A DNA stretch of 32,823 nt from Pseudomonadota bacterium (GTDB taxonomy: Bacteria; Pseudomonadota; Alphaproteobacteria; JAKJEU01), in assembly GCA_022705265.1 (NCBI GenBank), contig JAKJEU010000001.1, positions 1 to 32,823 on the forward strand, in the 5' to 3' direction. The notes under the pieces were generated by a model. The model did no database searches. It was not told the origin of the DNA and worked only from the letters and a program-made list of their open reading frames with translations. This document shows, in pieces, positions 14,961 to 23,001 of the stretch. How positions within the stretch are numbered: the stretch's first letter is position 1; the number at the start of each line of letters is the position of its first letter. Both the position numbers and the translations under genes were made by a program.

Positions 14961-15001
14961 AATAAAAACCCCGTAACATTGTTAATTACGGGGTTTTTAT
15001 T
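14961..15001. terminator. Bidirectional terminator, 16-bp perfect stem
   Basis: The arm 14961-14976 (AATAAAAACCCCGTAA) pairs fully with 14986-15001 around a 9-nt loop. A/T runs flank the GC core on both sides, so it can end both the DUF3126 transcript and the convergent antiporter transcript; the right arm overlaps the antiporter stop codon (15000-15002). Confidence 0.92.
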
Positions 15002-16694
15002 ATTCTTTACTTGATGATAAGCAATAATTATTTGACCTTAAATTGAAAACCATCTCGGATATTTCGGTTTCTCTTATTCCGTTTATCCTTAAAATTTTGC
15101 TTACAAGCTCTAAACAACCTTCTTCAAGCTTTGGCACAACATTCAAAGCCCCAGAAGCAATATAAACCGGCGATATCGCATTATCGGTAGCCAACACATA
15201 TACTGGGATATCAGAAAAATAAAATTTCAAGGTTGCAAGAACTCGGTTCGTTGAAGCAGAATCAGCAATAGCAACAATAATACATTTTGCATCCATTGCT
15301 CCTCCTGCTCTTAAAATCTTTGGCCTTGTAGCATTCCCATAAAGAATATTAATATCGTCTTTATGTGCTTCTGAAATCTTATTTATGTCTGAATCTATGG
15401 CGCAAACATTTACTCCCTTTGATTTTAAAATTCTTGATATAAATTGACCAGAACGGCCATATCCAACAACCAAAATATGCTCTTTATATTCCGATGAAGT
15501 TTCCGTCATCAATACTTTTGAAGGTGCTTTATCACTTTCATCTTTACTTTGCAAAATCCTTCTTGTAACCGCAAAAACAATCGGTGTAAAAGCCATGCTC
15601 ATAGAAATTATTGCTTGCAATTTGTCTTGGATACTAACCTCTATAATCCCATTTTTTTGAGCAATTAAAAACACTAAAAAACCAAATTCACTGGATTGGC
15701 TCATCGCTGCTGCAAGCATAAAAGACCCTGAATTATTTATTTTAAATCTTTTGCCAATTAAATAAAGAATTACCCCCTTTATCACCATCAGCAACAAAGT
15801 AAACAACAAGATAATTCCAAAATTATCAATTACATAAGGAATTTTAATCGTCATTCCAACATAAAGAAAGAATATTCCAAGCAAAAGACCGCTGTAAGGA
15901 TTTATATCCGCTTCAATTTGGTGAACATATTCGGTTTCCGCCAAAAGCATTCCTGCAATAAAAGCGCCTAATTCCAATGAAAGTTCAATATGTCCCGTCA
16001 ACATTGCCATTCCAATAACAATCAACAACACCAAAGCACTGAACGCTTCGACGATTTTCGTATTTGCAACAATTTTGAAAATAGGCTTTATAACCAAACT
16101 TCCGACTATCCAAATTAATACAATCGCAACTCCTGCTTTTAAAAGAGATAATAAAATTTCAAGCCACAAACTGTCATTATTTGAGGCAAGCTTTGGAATC
16201 AAAACCATCAAAGGAATGACCGCCAAATCTTGGAATAATAAAGTACCAACCGTAGCACGACCATAAGTCGTTGAAAGTTCGCCCCTATCTTGAACCATTC
16301 TTAAAGCAACCGCAGTAGAAGACATAGCCAAGCCATATCCAATAACAACGGACATAACCGCATTTTTTGTAAGCATATAGCAAACAAAAGAAAGAGCAAT
16401 AGTAGTTAAGCAAACCTGTAACGAACCAACCCCTAAAAGATATTTTCTCATCGTTTTCAACCGCTTAAATGAAATCTCAAGCCCAATCGTGAAAAGGAGG
16501 AATATAAGTCCGATTTCCCCAATAACTTCGGCAGTTTCAAGAGTTTTTACAAGTTTTAAGTCATAAGGGCCAATAACCAACCCAGCCCCGATAAAAGCAA
16601 GTAAAGGATTGATTTTAAGGTATTGGAATATCGGTATAAATACGATAACCGCACTTAAAAAAATGATAAAATCAACAATATGTCCACTATGCAT
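15000..16694 (-). CDS. KefB/CPA2-type monovalent cation:proton antiporter with RCK domain
   Basis: 564 residues. About twelve membrane segments occupy residues 1-380, with LLFLLFTIGLEISFKRLK-like (IFLLFTIGLEISFKRLK), SSTAVALRMVQDRGEL and LLFQDLAVIPLMVL (152-165), all typical of Kef/CPA2 carriers. The C-terminus from about 406 is a TrkA-N (RCK) domain: VVGYGRSGQFISRIL is the Rossmann glycine motif and CAIDSD ends with the acidic NAD-binding residue. Such proteins exchange K+ or Na+ for H+ across the inner membrane under nucleotide control. Ion specificity cannot be read from the sequence. It diverges from ihfB and shares a terminator with the DUF3126 gene. Confidence 0.93.
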   Translation of the reverse strand: MHSGHIVDFIIFLSAVIVFIPIFQYLKINPLLAFIGAGLVIGPYDLKLVKTLETAEVIGEIGLIFLLFTIGLEISFKRLKTMRKYLLGVGSLQVCLTTIALSFVCYMLTKNAVMSVVIGYGLAMSSTAVALRMVQDRGELSTTYGRATVGTLLFQDLAVIPLMVLIPKLASNNDSLWLEILLSLLKAGVAIVLIWIVGSLVIKPIFKIVANTKIVEAFSALVLLIVIGMAMLTGHIELSLELGAFIAGMLLAETEYVHQIEADINPYSGLLLGIFFLYVGMTIKIPYVIDNFGIILLFTLLLMVIKGVILYLIGKRFKINNSGSFMLAAAMSQSSEFGFLVFLIAQKNGIIEVSIQDKLQAIISMSMAFTPIVFAVTRRILQSKDESDKAPSKVLMTETSSEYKEHILVVGYGRSGQFISRILKSKGVNVCAIDSDINKISEAHKDDINILYGNATRPKILRAGGAMDAKCIIVAIADSASTNRVLATLKFYFSDIPVYVLATDNAISPVYIASGALNVVPKLEEGCLELVSKILRINGIRETEISEMVFNLRSNNYCLSSSKE

Positions 16695-16705
16695 AAAATA
16701 AATCC

Positions 16706-16734
16706 TTGAAAAAACTATGATATAAGGTTAATTT
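16706..16734 (+). promoter_or_regulatory. Weak candidate promoter for the ihfB unit
   Basis: TTGAAA (16706-16711), 17 bp, TAATTT (16729-16734), in the 102-bp divergent gap. The -10 is poor. Confidence 0.3.
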
Positions 16735-16796
16735 AATAACATATTATATGAAATTAGTTTATTTATAAAAGTAAATTTTGAAAATAAGGATATTCT

Positions 16797-17075
16797 TTGA
16801 CTAGATCTGATATTGTAATGAAACTTTTGGAACTTAATCCTCATCTTTCTATGAAGGATGCTGAGGTTGTTGTTGAAACTGTTTTTGACAAGATAAGTGA
16901 AACTTTAATCGAAGGTGGACGCGTTGAAATCCGTGGCCTTGGCGTGTTTGAAATAAGACAGCGGGCTTCAAGAAAATTATTCAACCCTCTTACCCAAAAG
17001 ATTGATATAATCAAAGGCAAAAAAGTCCCGTTTTTCAAAATGGCAAAAAAGCTTAAAGAGGAAATAAATGATTAA
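16797..17075 (+). CDS. ihfB: Integration host factor subunit beta (HU/IHF family)
   Basis: 92 residues. The HU/IHF fold is clear: N-terminal helices (MTRSDIVMKLLE), then the beta signature GRVEIRGLGVFEIRQRASRK, and the arm with Asn63-Pro64, the intercalating Pro that kinks DNA. VEIRGLGVF favours IHF-beta over HU. IHF bends DNA for recombination, replication and sigma-54 promoter activation. The start codon is TTG (16797): AAGGA at 16786-16790 lies 6 bases upstream and no ATG fits. The lapA-like gene starts 8 bp before its end, so the two are translationally coupled; accD follows. Beta versus another IHF/HU paralogue is the only doubt. Confidence 0.9.
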   Translation: MTRSDIVMKLLELNPHLSMKDAEVVVETVFDKISETLIEGGRVEIRGLGVFEIRQRASRKLFNPLTQKIDIIKGKKVPFFKMAKKLKEEIND

Positions 17076-17376
17076 GTTTTTAAAGTTTGCTTTTAATATC
17101 ATGTTTATTTCTTTTCTTGGAATTCTTGCATTTTCGAATCGAGAAACCATTACTTTGCACCTTTATCCATTAGAATACGAGATTATAATCCCTTGTTATC
17201 TGTTGATAATTGCAATTTTTATTGTTTCTGTGTTAATATGTTTTATAATGTCTTGTTTTTCTAAATCTTTATTAAGGAAAGAAATAAAAGAAATGAATAA
17301 ATTAGTTTCAATTCTTAAAGAAGAGAATTCCTTATACAAGGAAAGATTGGAAAAATTTAAACAAGAACAACTGTAA
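17068..17376 (+). CDS. LapA-domain (DUF1049) inner-membrane protein
   Basis: 102 residues: two membrane segments (about 8-25 and 40-65) joined by a short loop with NRETITLHLYPLEYEI, the typical DUF1049/LapA pattern, then a cytoplasmic helix with charged coiled-coil character (LLRKEIKEMNKLVSILKEEN). In E. coli the LapA/LapB pair controls lipopolysaccharide synthesis; single LapA-domain proteins beside ihfB are common in proteobacteria. The start overlaps ihfB by 8 bp. No lapB follows, so the exact role is open. Confidence 0.85.
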   Translation: MIKFLKFAFNIMFISFLGILAFSNRETITLHLYPLEYEIIIPCYLLIIAIFIVSVLICFIMSCFSKSLLRKEIKEMNKLVSILKEENSLYKERLEKFKQEQL

Positions 17377-17394
17377 TTTTTTTAAGGTATATTC

Positions 17395-18282
17395 ATGAAT
17401 TGGTTAAAAGATTATGTCCGTCCTAAAATTCAAAGCTGGGTTGCTCCTAAGGAAATCCCTGATAATCTTTGGGTAAAATGTCCTAAATGCGAAAGAATGA
17501 TTTTCGCAAAAGAATTGGATAAAAATTTAAAAATTTGCGTTCATTGCAATCATCATATGAGATTAGATCCAAATGCAAGATTTGAATCTCTTTTTGATAA
17601 AAACAGCTATTCCATGCTTGAATTACCTAAGGTTCCTGATGATCCTCTTGGATTTAAGGATTCAAAAAACTATTCTGAAAGATTAAAAGAATACCGAAAA
17701 AAAACTGGCAACAATGATGCTATCCAAGTTGCTCACGGAACAATGGGTGGTATGCCTATTGTTATTGCTTGTTTTGATTTCCGTTTTATGGGTGGTTCTA
17801 TGGGAACCGCCGTTGGAGAAGGTATTATTGCCGCTGCTGAACTTGCTATATTACAACAAGCATCTCTTATTATTTTCACTGCTTCTGGTGGTGCAAGAAT
17901 GCAAGAAGGTATTTTATCCTTAATGCAAATGGCAAGAACAACACTTGCTGTAAAGCAACTTAAAGAAAGTGGAAACCTTTTCATTAATGTGTTTACTGAT
18001 CCTACTACTGGTGGTGTTAGTGCTTCTTTTGCTATGCTTGGTGATATTGCTATTTCAGAACCTGATGCAATCATTGGTTTTGCTGGTGCACGAGTCATTG
18101 AACACACAATCAGAGAAAATTTACCAGAAGGATTCCAAAAGGCTGAATACCTTTATAACCATGGTTTCGTTGACATGGTAGTTGACAGACGAAATTTAAG
18201 AAGCGAAATAATAAAGTCCATAAGCATCTTAAAAAAAGTAAATTTAAAAAATGACGCTACTCTTTCAAAGGGGGAAAGATAA
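17395..18282 (+). CDS. accD: Acetyl-CoA carboxylase carboxyltransferase subunit beta
   Basis: 295 residues. The N-terminal zinc ribbon has Cys29, Cys32, Cys48 and Cys51 (CPKC and CVHC). The crotonase-like carboxyltransferase core includes GTMGGMPIVIACFDFRFMGG, SMGTAVGEGI, TASGGARMQEG (acetyl-CoA/oxyanion region) and DPTTGGVSASFAM. With AccA it transfers the carboxyl group from biotin to acetyl-CoA, making malonyl-CoA for fatty acid synthesis. In many proteobacteria folC follows accD; here the next gene is a secreted repeat protein whose ATG overlaps the accD stop (TAATG), so they are translationally coupled. Confidence 0.97.
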   Translation: MNWLKDYVRPKIQSWVAPKEIPDNLWVKCPKCERMIFAKELDKNLKICVHCNHHMRLDPNARFESLFDKNSYSMLELPKVPDDPLGFKDSKNYSERLKEYRKKTGNNDAIQVAHGTMGGMPIVIACFDFRFMGGSMGTAVGEGIIAAAELAILQQASLIIFTASGGARMQEGILSLMQMARTTLAVKQLKESGNLFINVFTDPTTGGVSASFAMLGDIAISEPDAIIGFAGARVIEHTIRENLPEGFQKAEYLYNHGFVDMVVDRRNLRSEIIKSISILKKVNLKNDATLSKGER

Positions 18283-20192
18283 TGAAATTTATATTGCTAC
18301 TTACTCTTTTAATTTCAAATTTAGGCCTTGCTAATGCTCAAAATATTTCCGTTACAACAAAAGCAAGAGAAACAACAGACGATGTAAATGCTGAAAGACA
18401 ACTTTCTGGCGAAATCATTGAAATTAAGCCAGACCAAGTTTTAAAAGAAGATATTAAACCAAAATCAGCTATTCAAGATAACATCATCACTGTTAATGGC
18501 GGCTCTAATCCTTTGAAAGAAAGAATTTTTGGTGCTGATGACAATAAAAATGTCGTCAAAAACAACACTGTAAACCTTACAAAAGGTACATACCTTGGTG
18601 ATATTTTCGGCGGTCAATCATATGACATGAATTCCGAAGAAAATAAAATCAATATAAACGGAGTCGTATCTTACGGAACTATATTTGGTGGTGCATCATA
18701 TCATGGTGAAGCATTCAAAAACAGCATCAATATTTCTGATACAACCCTTACAAAACGCGTACTTGGTGGACAATCTCATGAAGGTGTTGTGTTAAAAAAT
18801 AATGTTGATATCAAAAAATCAATTATAAGAGAATCTATATATGGTGGCTTTTCTTACCAAGGAGATTCAGCTGAAAATAGTGTTATGATTGAAGATACCT
18901 CAGTTGGAAATAAACTTTATGGTGGTTTTTCAAGAGATAAAGATTCAAGAGAAAACTCTCTTTCCATCAAAAACACAACCACCACCGACATTATTTATGG
19001 TGGTGCAAGTACCAATGGAAATGCATTAAGTAATACTTTGACTATTTTCTCTGGTAATATTTTTGGCGATGTTTACGGCGGATATTCTGATTTTGGCAAT
19101 GTTTCTGGCAATACTCTTTTGATTAAAGGCGGAAAATTCACAAGAAATATCTATGATGGATATTCTCAAAGCGGTAAAGTTGAAAACAATAAAATTATCA
19201 TCGAAGGCGGTAATTTTATGAGAACTTCATCAATTATAAGCAATTATATAACTATTTCAAATTCTCCAATGTTCAACTCTTCTCTTATAATTTTTGGAAG
19301 ATGCGATGGTTCAATTGCCGATGCTGATTGTTTGATTAAGTTTGAAAATTTTAAAGGAAGCCATTTTAACAGTATAGCTCATGCTAAAAAAGTTGAAATT
19401 GATAGCGAATCTACCGTTATTTTTAGCAAATCTGGAATGGTAAAAATTGGTGGTGACCTTGATATTAAAGGAATAATTGGTTTTATTGAAAATAATTCTT
19501 CTGATGTAAGAGCAATTATGGTTAATAACCTAAAAGCAGAAAATGCTTTAATTGTTCTTAGCAATAACGACCATTTCATAATCAATGGCAAAGCAGAAGG
19601 AAACGCTGTTTTAGATTTAAGATTTCCATCAAACAACGCTAAAATTTTAAATACTTATAAAATATTTGATGGAGACTTATCTGGATTCGAATATAAACTT
19701 AAATCAGATTATATTTTAAATAAAAATGATTGGCATTCTTACAAGGTTGCTATTAATAAAGAAGCAAACAACTATATAAATGTTCTTTCAAAAAGAACTA
19801 TTTATGCAGACAAAAATATAATTGCTATACCAATTGAACTTAAACAAGATGCAGTTGATAAGGTTGAAATATATAACGACGGCTCTATAAATATTAATAA
19901 TGGAACTGGAAATTTAATTACAACATCAGAAGTTACAATTGATAAAGGTTCTATTTTAATGGATTATAACGATTTCTTTGTTGTCACAGGCGACTTTAAT
20001 GTAAAAGATGCAAGTCTTACCATTAATGTAAGCTCTGCTAAGGCTGGAAAATATAAGCTCTTTGCTGATAAAAAGGGTAATGTTTTAGATACTAGCGGTT
20101 TTAAAAATATAGAATTCAGTGAGAAAAATTCTACACTTGACTATAAATTAAAAGATGGCATATTAGAAGTTTCTTATGTAAATAAGAATTAA
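18282..20192 (+). CDS. Secreted protein with nine 26-residue GG-type repeats, passenger-like, no barrel
   Basis: 636 residues. Signal peptide 1-20 (hydrophobic core, cleavage after LANAQ or LANA). Residues 82-315 are nine contiguous units of exactly 26 residues, each opening with I/V-Y/F-G-G-x-S, a Gly at position 9 in most, then an Asn followed by hydrophobic-x-Ile: for example IYGGFSYQGDSAEN, IYGGASTNGNALSN, VYGGYSDFGNVSGN. This looks like a beta-solenoid of the kind in autotransporter passengers and adhesins. The rest (about 320-636) is beta-rich. The C-terminus (ILEVSYVNKN) is not an autotransporter barrel or a sorting signal I know, so secretion beyond the periplasm is not shown. A purine-rich AAGGGGGAAAG ribosome site lies inside the accD end. 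No functional family recognised. Confidence 0.85.
   Translation: MKFILLLTLLISNLGLANAQNISVTTKARETTDDVNAERQLSGEIIEIKPDQVLKEDIKPKSAIQDNIITVNGGSNPLKERIFGADDNKNVVKNNTVNLTKGTYLGDIFGGQSYDMNSEENKININGVVSYGTIFGGASYHGEAFKNSINISDTTLTKRVLGGQSHEGVVLKNNVDIKKSIIRESIYGGFSYQGDSAENSVMIEDTSVGNKLYGGFSRDKDSRENSLSIKNTTTTDIIYGGASTNGNALSNTLTIFSGNIFGDVYGGYSDFGNVSGNTLLIKGGKFTRNIYDGYSQSGKVENNKIIIEGGNFMRTSSIISNYITISNSPMFNSSLIIFGRCDGSIADADCLIKFENFKGSHFNSIAHAKKVEIDSESTVIFSKSGMVKIGGDLDIKGIIGFIENNSSDVRAIMVNNLKAENALIVLSNNDHFIINGKAEGNAVLDLRFPSNNAKILNTYKIFDGDLSGFEYKLKSDYILNKNDWHSYKVAINKEANNYINVLSKRTIYADKNIIAIPIELKQDAVDKVEIYNDGSININNGTGNLITTSEVTIDKGSILMDYNDFFVVTGDFNVKDASLTINVSSAKAGKYKLFADKKGNVLDTSGFKNIEFSEKNSTLDYKLKDGILEVSYVNKN
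18525..19226 (+). repeat. Nine tandem 78-bp coding repeats (26 residues each)
   Basis: The units of the secreted protein start at residues 82, 108, 134, 160, 186, 212, 238, 264 and 290 with no insertions. Unit 1 has GA and unit 9 DG instead of GG. Nucleotide identity between units is low, so the array is old and held by protein structure rather than a recent slippage product. Confidence 0.85.
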
Positions 20193-20237
20193 TTTAACCC
20201 TTAAGATAATTTTGGAAAGGAGGGTGAAAAGAAAAAA

Positions 20238-20444
20238 ATGGTACAAGTTGTTGTAAGAGATAATAATGTCGAACAAGCATTGAGAGCTTTGAAGAAAAAA
20301 ATTCAAAGAGAAGGTATATTCCGCGAAATGAAATTGAGACAAAATTACGAAAAACCTTCTCAAAAGAGAGTTCGTGAAGAAGCTGAATCAAAAAGTCGCG
20401 CTAGAAAGCTTGAAAGAAAAAGAATCGAAAGAGATGGATTTTAG
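20238..20444 (+). CDS. rpsU: 30S ribosomal protein S21
   Basis: 68 residues: VVVRDNNVEQALRALKKKIQREG opens the S21 family, and the basic C-terminal helix KSRARKLERKRIERDGF is of the alphaproteobacterial type. S21 joins the 30S platform and helps initiation. A near-perfect Shine-Dalgarno sequence AGGAGG (20218-20223) lies 14 bases before the ATG, longer than the usual 5-10; the AAAAGAAAAAA between contains no other start. It is 45 bp after the secreted-protein gene, has no obvious own promoter and is followed by a terminator. Confidence 0.96.
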   Translation: MVQVVVRDNNVEQALRALKKKIQREGIFREMKLRQNYEKPSQKRVREEAESKSRARKLERKRIERDGF

Positions 20445-20457
20445 TTTCTTTTAGATT

Positions 20458-20502
20458 AAAAAAAACCGCATTTAAGATTAAATTCTTATTTGCGGTTTTT
20501 TT
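20458..20502 (+). terminator. Terminator after rpsU
   Basis: AAAAAACCGCA (20460-20470) pairs with TGCGGTTTTTT (20491-20501); an inner AAGA/TCTT pairing extends the stem past an internal loop. A T run follows. Confidence 0.88.
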
Positions 20503-20702
20503 ATGTTTATTAATCCACTTTTTTTTAAAACAAATGAAAAAGCCGTTAAACACTTGCTTACATTTGTATCGTATTTAGTTTTGGATTAAATTAAAAATTT
20601 TAAGGATTATGTGGACAAGTATTTGTTAATTTTAATTGCTTGCGAATATGTATTTCATATAAAAAAATCCATATTAAATTCCAAATAATAAGCTAAAAAA
20701 AT
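20503..20702. other. 200-bp intergenic region between rpsU and ruvC
   Basis: No RNA gene or known element was recognised. It holds a GTG-started 25-codon frame (20611-20688) with AAGGA four bases upstream, and a promoter-like pair TTGCTT (20636) and TATAAA (20658) with 16-bp spacing pointing toward the antisense strand of ruvC. Both may be chance in AT-rich DNA. Confidence 0.3.
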
Positions 20703-21182
20703 TTACAACAATTTCCGATTATAGGTATGGGCATGACAAATAGCAATTGCCAAAGCATCAGCCGAATCTTTTGTTTGTTTGCCTGATTGTGGAAGAAGTA
20801 CCTTAACCATCATTTGAACTTGGGTTTTATCGGCGTGCCCTACTCCTACGACTGTTTTCTTTATCAAGTTTGGAGAATATTCAAAAACATCAACCCCATT
20901 ATATGCACTTGCAAGAATAACTGCACCTCTTGCTTGTCCAAGCTTTAAGGTCGATTTTGGATTGACATTAACAAAGGTTTCTTCAATCGCGATATGATTT
21001 GGGTTATATTTTTTTATTACCTCTGTAACCCCGTTAAAAAGCTCTAACAACCTTTTATCCAAAGTTAGGCTATCTGTGCTGTGAATTACACCTGATGTAA
21101 TAAATTTCAGGCTATTTCCCGATTTTTCAATCAGTCCATAGCCTGTATTTCTTAATCCTGGATCAAGTCCTAAGATAATCAT
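20703..21182 (-). CDS. ruvC: Holliday junction resolvase RuvC
   Basis: 159 residues, normal for RuvC, the dimeric endonuclease that cuts Holliday junctions. The four acidic catalytic residues are visible: Asp7 (GLDPGLRNTGYG), Glu67 (AIEETF), Asp139 and Asp142 (KDSADALAIAICH). The start ATG overlaps the yebC stop by one base, a translational coupling. The usual ruvA-ruvB partners do not follow; the gene ends and a 200-bp gap leads to rpsU on the other strand, so ruvAB must be elsewhere. Confidence 0.96.
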   Translation of the reverse strand: MIILGLDPGLRNTGYGLIEKSGNSLKFITSGVIHSTDSLTLDKRLLELFNGVTEVIKKYNPNHIAIEETFVNVNPKSTLKLGQARGAVILASAYNGVDVFEYSPNLIKKTVVGVGHADKTQVQMMVKVLLPQSGKQTKDSADALAIAICHAHTYNRKLL

Positions 21183-21928
21183 TATCCGATTTTTTCCATG
21201 ATTTCATCTGAAATATCGTAATTTGCATAAACTCTTTGAACATCATCATCTTCGTTTAAAGCTTCTTCCAAAGCCAAAACTGCTTCTGCTTGTTCTTGAT
21301 TTAATGTAACAGTATTCAAAGCCCTAAAATCAAGTCTTGCTGCATCTGGTGTTCCAAAAGTCTTTTCAAGAATCTCACGAACCGCACCTAAATCAGTTGG
21401 TTTCGTAATAATTTGATGACATTCTTCATCAGTTACTACATCGTCAGCCCCTGCTTCTAAACCAGCTTCGAACATTGCATCTTGGGTTGCAACTTTTAAT
21501 GGGAATTCGATATAACCAATTCTTTCAAAATTGAAAGCAACCGAATTTGTTTCGCCCAAATTTCCGCCTTTTTTCGAAAATATAGAGCGAACATTAGGAG
21601 CAGTCCTTGCGCGGTTATCGGTCAAAGCTTCAACAATAAAAGCAACCCCATGAGGTCCCATTCCTTCATATCTTATTTCTTCATAAATTGAACTGTCTTC
21701 ACCAGGACTTCCTTTTTTAATTGCTCTTTCAATATTATCCTTAGGCATGTTTTGAGCCTTAGCAGCAGAAATCGCAAGCCTTAATCTTGAATTATAATTA
21801 ATATCGCTTCCGCCTGTTTTAACCGCAACTGTGATTTCACGACCAAGCTTAGAAAAAATCTTTGCTCTGATTCTGTCTTGTGCACCTTTTCTGTGCATAA
21901 TATTTTTAAACTGAGAATGACCTGCCAT
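21182..21928 (-). CDS. yebC: YebC/PmpR family protein
   Basis: 248 residues, the normal length. The family start MAGHSQFKNIMHRKGAQD is intact; further blocks are AKAQNMPKDNIERAIKKG, YEGMGPHGVAFIVEALTDN and SIFSKKGGNLGE. YebC proteins were described as transcription regulators (PmpR) and more recently linked to relief of ribosome stalling. GGGAG precedes the ATG. It is translationally coupled to ruvC, a very common pairing, and lies 44 bp behind the secretion-type ATPase on the same strand. Confidence 0.96.
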   Translation of the reverse strand: MAGHSQFKNIMHRKGAQDRIRAKIFSKLGREITVAVKTGGSDINYNSRLRLAISAAKAQNMPKDNIERAIKKGSPGEDSSIYEEIRYEGMGPHGVAFIVEALTDNRARTAPNVRSIFSKKGGNLGETNSVAFNFERIGYIEFPLKVATQDAMFEAGLEAGADDVVTDEECHQIITKPTDLGAVREILEKTFGTPDAARLDFRALNTVTLNQEQAEAVLALEEALNEDDDVQRVYANYDISDEIMEKIG

Positions 21929-21972
21929 TCTTTTAAAATCTCCCTAAAATATTTTAATAATAAATATATAAA

Positions 21973-22953
21973 TTATAAATCAGCTGGTAAAGGACCAGGA
22001 TCTCTGAACAATGGTTTTCCTTGGAACATTTTTGCCATTTGAGATTCAATCAATGTACCGAGGTTCAAGATTCTGTCTCTTACCAAAACTCTTAATTGGT
22101 CGCCTTGGGTTGTATCTGGGTTTGCAAAAACATAACGAACTTCTGGGAATAATACCTTAGTTCCTTGTAATTTTTGATGAACCACACCCAAAATACCACG
22201 AGACAACAAGTCAGCCGCCAATTCTTCGTTAAGACCAGCCGCAGTAGCATATTTAATCATAGAGTTTAACGCATCTTCCACGGAATTAGCATGGATTGTT
22301 GAAATAACCATATGACCAGAAATAGCCGCTCTTAAAACTTGTGAAGTGGTTTCAGGAGTTCTGATTTCCCCAACCAAGATATATTTTGGTCTGCTTCTTA
22401 ATGCTGATTTCAAAGCCTCACCCCAATCGTTATTAGGAGGTTCGGTTTGCTTACAAACACCAAGCCCGCCTCTTCTTGATTGATAAATTCCATCAAGGGG
22501 AAGTTCAGGAGGATCTTCAATCGTATAAGCAAATCCACCTTCTCTTTCCAAAAATTTCTTCATCAAACAGGAAGCAGAAGTTGTTTTACCCATACCAGTA
22601 GGACCAGCCCATAATAAAAGACCTGAATCTCTGTTCAAACTTATTAAATGGTTTGTCAAAGTTTCAGGAAATCCGAGTTTAGTAATATCAGGAGTTTTCT
22701 TAGGCATTCTTCTTGCGGTATAATGAGTTCCGGTCAAAGTTTCAACTTTTTCAACACGGTAAACAGTCCCAGCATAAACAATAGAATAGCTTGATTTGCC
22801 CTTCCATCCTTTTGCCAAGGCTTGTCTGAATGCTGCCATATCATCAATCTCAAGTTTTTTAAGCCCATATCTTGTAATCCCATCATGCACAAATGCAACA
22901 TTTTCTGGGGTAAGATATATGTCTGAAAACTCTACTTCGTCTAAATTTGCCAT
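21973..22953 (-). CDS. PilT/DotB-type secretion ATPase (orphan)
   Basis: 326 residues, one complete GspE/PilT/VirB11-superfamily ATPase. An N-terminal domain (1-100) is followed by Walker A GPTGMGKTT (117-125), the Asp box TIEDPPE (144-150), Walker B ILVGEIRTPET (192-202) and the His box STIHANSVEDA (218-228). The length and the short N-terminal domain suit retraction-type PilT or the DotB ATPase of type IVB secretion; LPLDGIYQ and the Arg-rich LRSRPKYILVGEIR are more DotB-like in my reading. No pilin, secretin, prepilin peptidase, Dot/Icm or Tra gene lies nearby, so the machine it powers must be elsewhere. yebC and ruvC follow without a terminator. Confidence 0.85.
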   Translation of the reverse strand: MANLDEVEFSDIYLTPENVAFVHDGITRYGLKKLEIDDMAAFRQALAKGWKGKSSYSIVYAGTVYRVEKVETLTGTHYTARRMPKKTPDITKLGFPETLTNHLISLNRDSGLLLWAGPTGMGKTTSASCLMKKFLEREGGFAYTIEDPPELPLDGIYQSRRGGLGVCKQTEPPNNDWGEALKSALRSRPKYILVGEIRTPETTSQVLRAAISGHMVISTIHANSVEDALNSMIKYATAAGLNEELAADLLSRGILGVVHQKLQGTKVLFPEVRYVFANPDTTQGDQLRVLVRDRILNLGTLIESQMAKMFQGKPLFRDPGPLPADL

Positions 22954-23001
22954 TTATATAACACTCTTTATTTATTTTACAGTTTACACATTATAAAACA
23001 T

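Noticed and set aside
18525..19226. CRISPR-like or recent tandem duplication at the repeat array
   Set aside because: The periodicity is at protein level in a single open frame; DNA units are too different for a CRISPR or a recent duplication.
18282..20192. Classical autotransporter with a C-terminal beta-barrel
   Set aside because: The repeats look like a passenger domain, but the last 300 residues do not have the length pattern or aromatic last residue of an autotransporter barrel, and rpsU follows at once.
20636..20663. Promoter for a small RNA antisense to ruvC
   Set aside because: TTGCTT-16-TATAAA is within what chance gives in AT-rich DNA and no terminator or conserved RNA shape was seen downstream.
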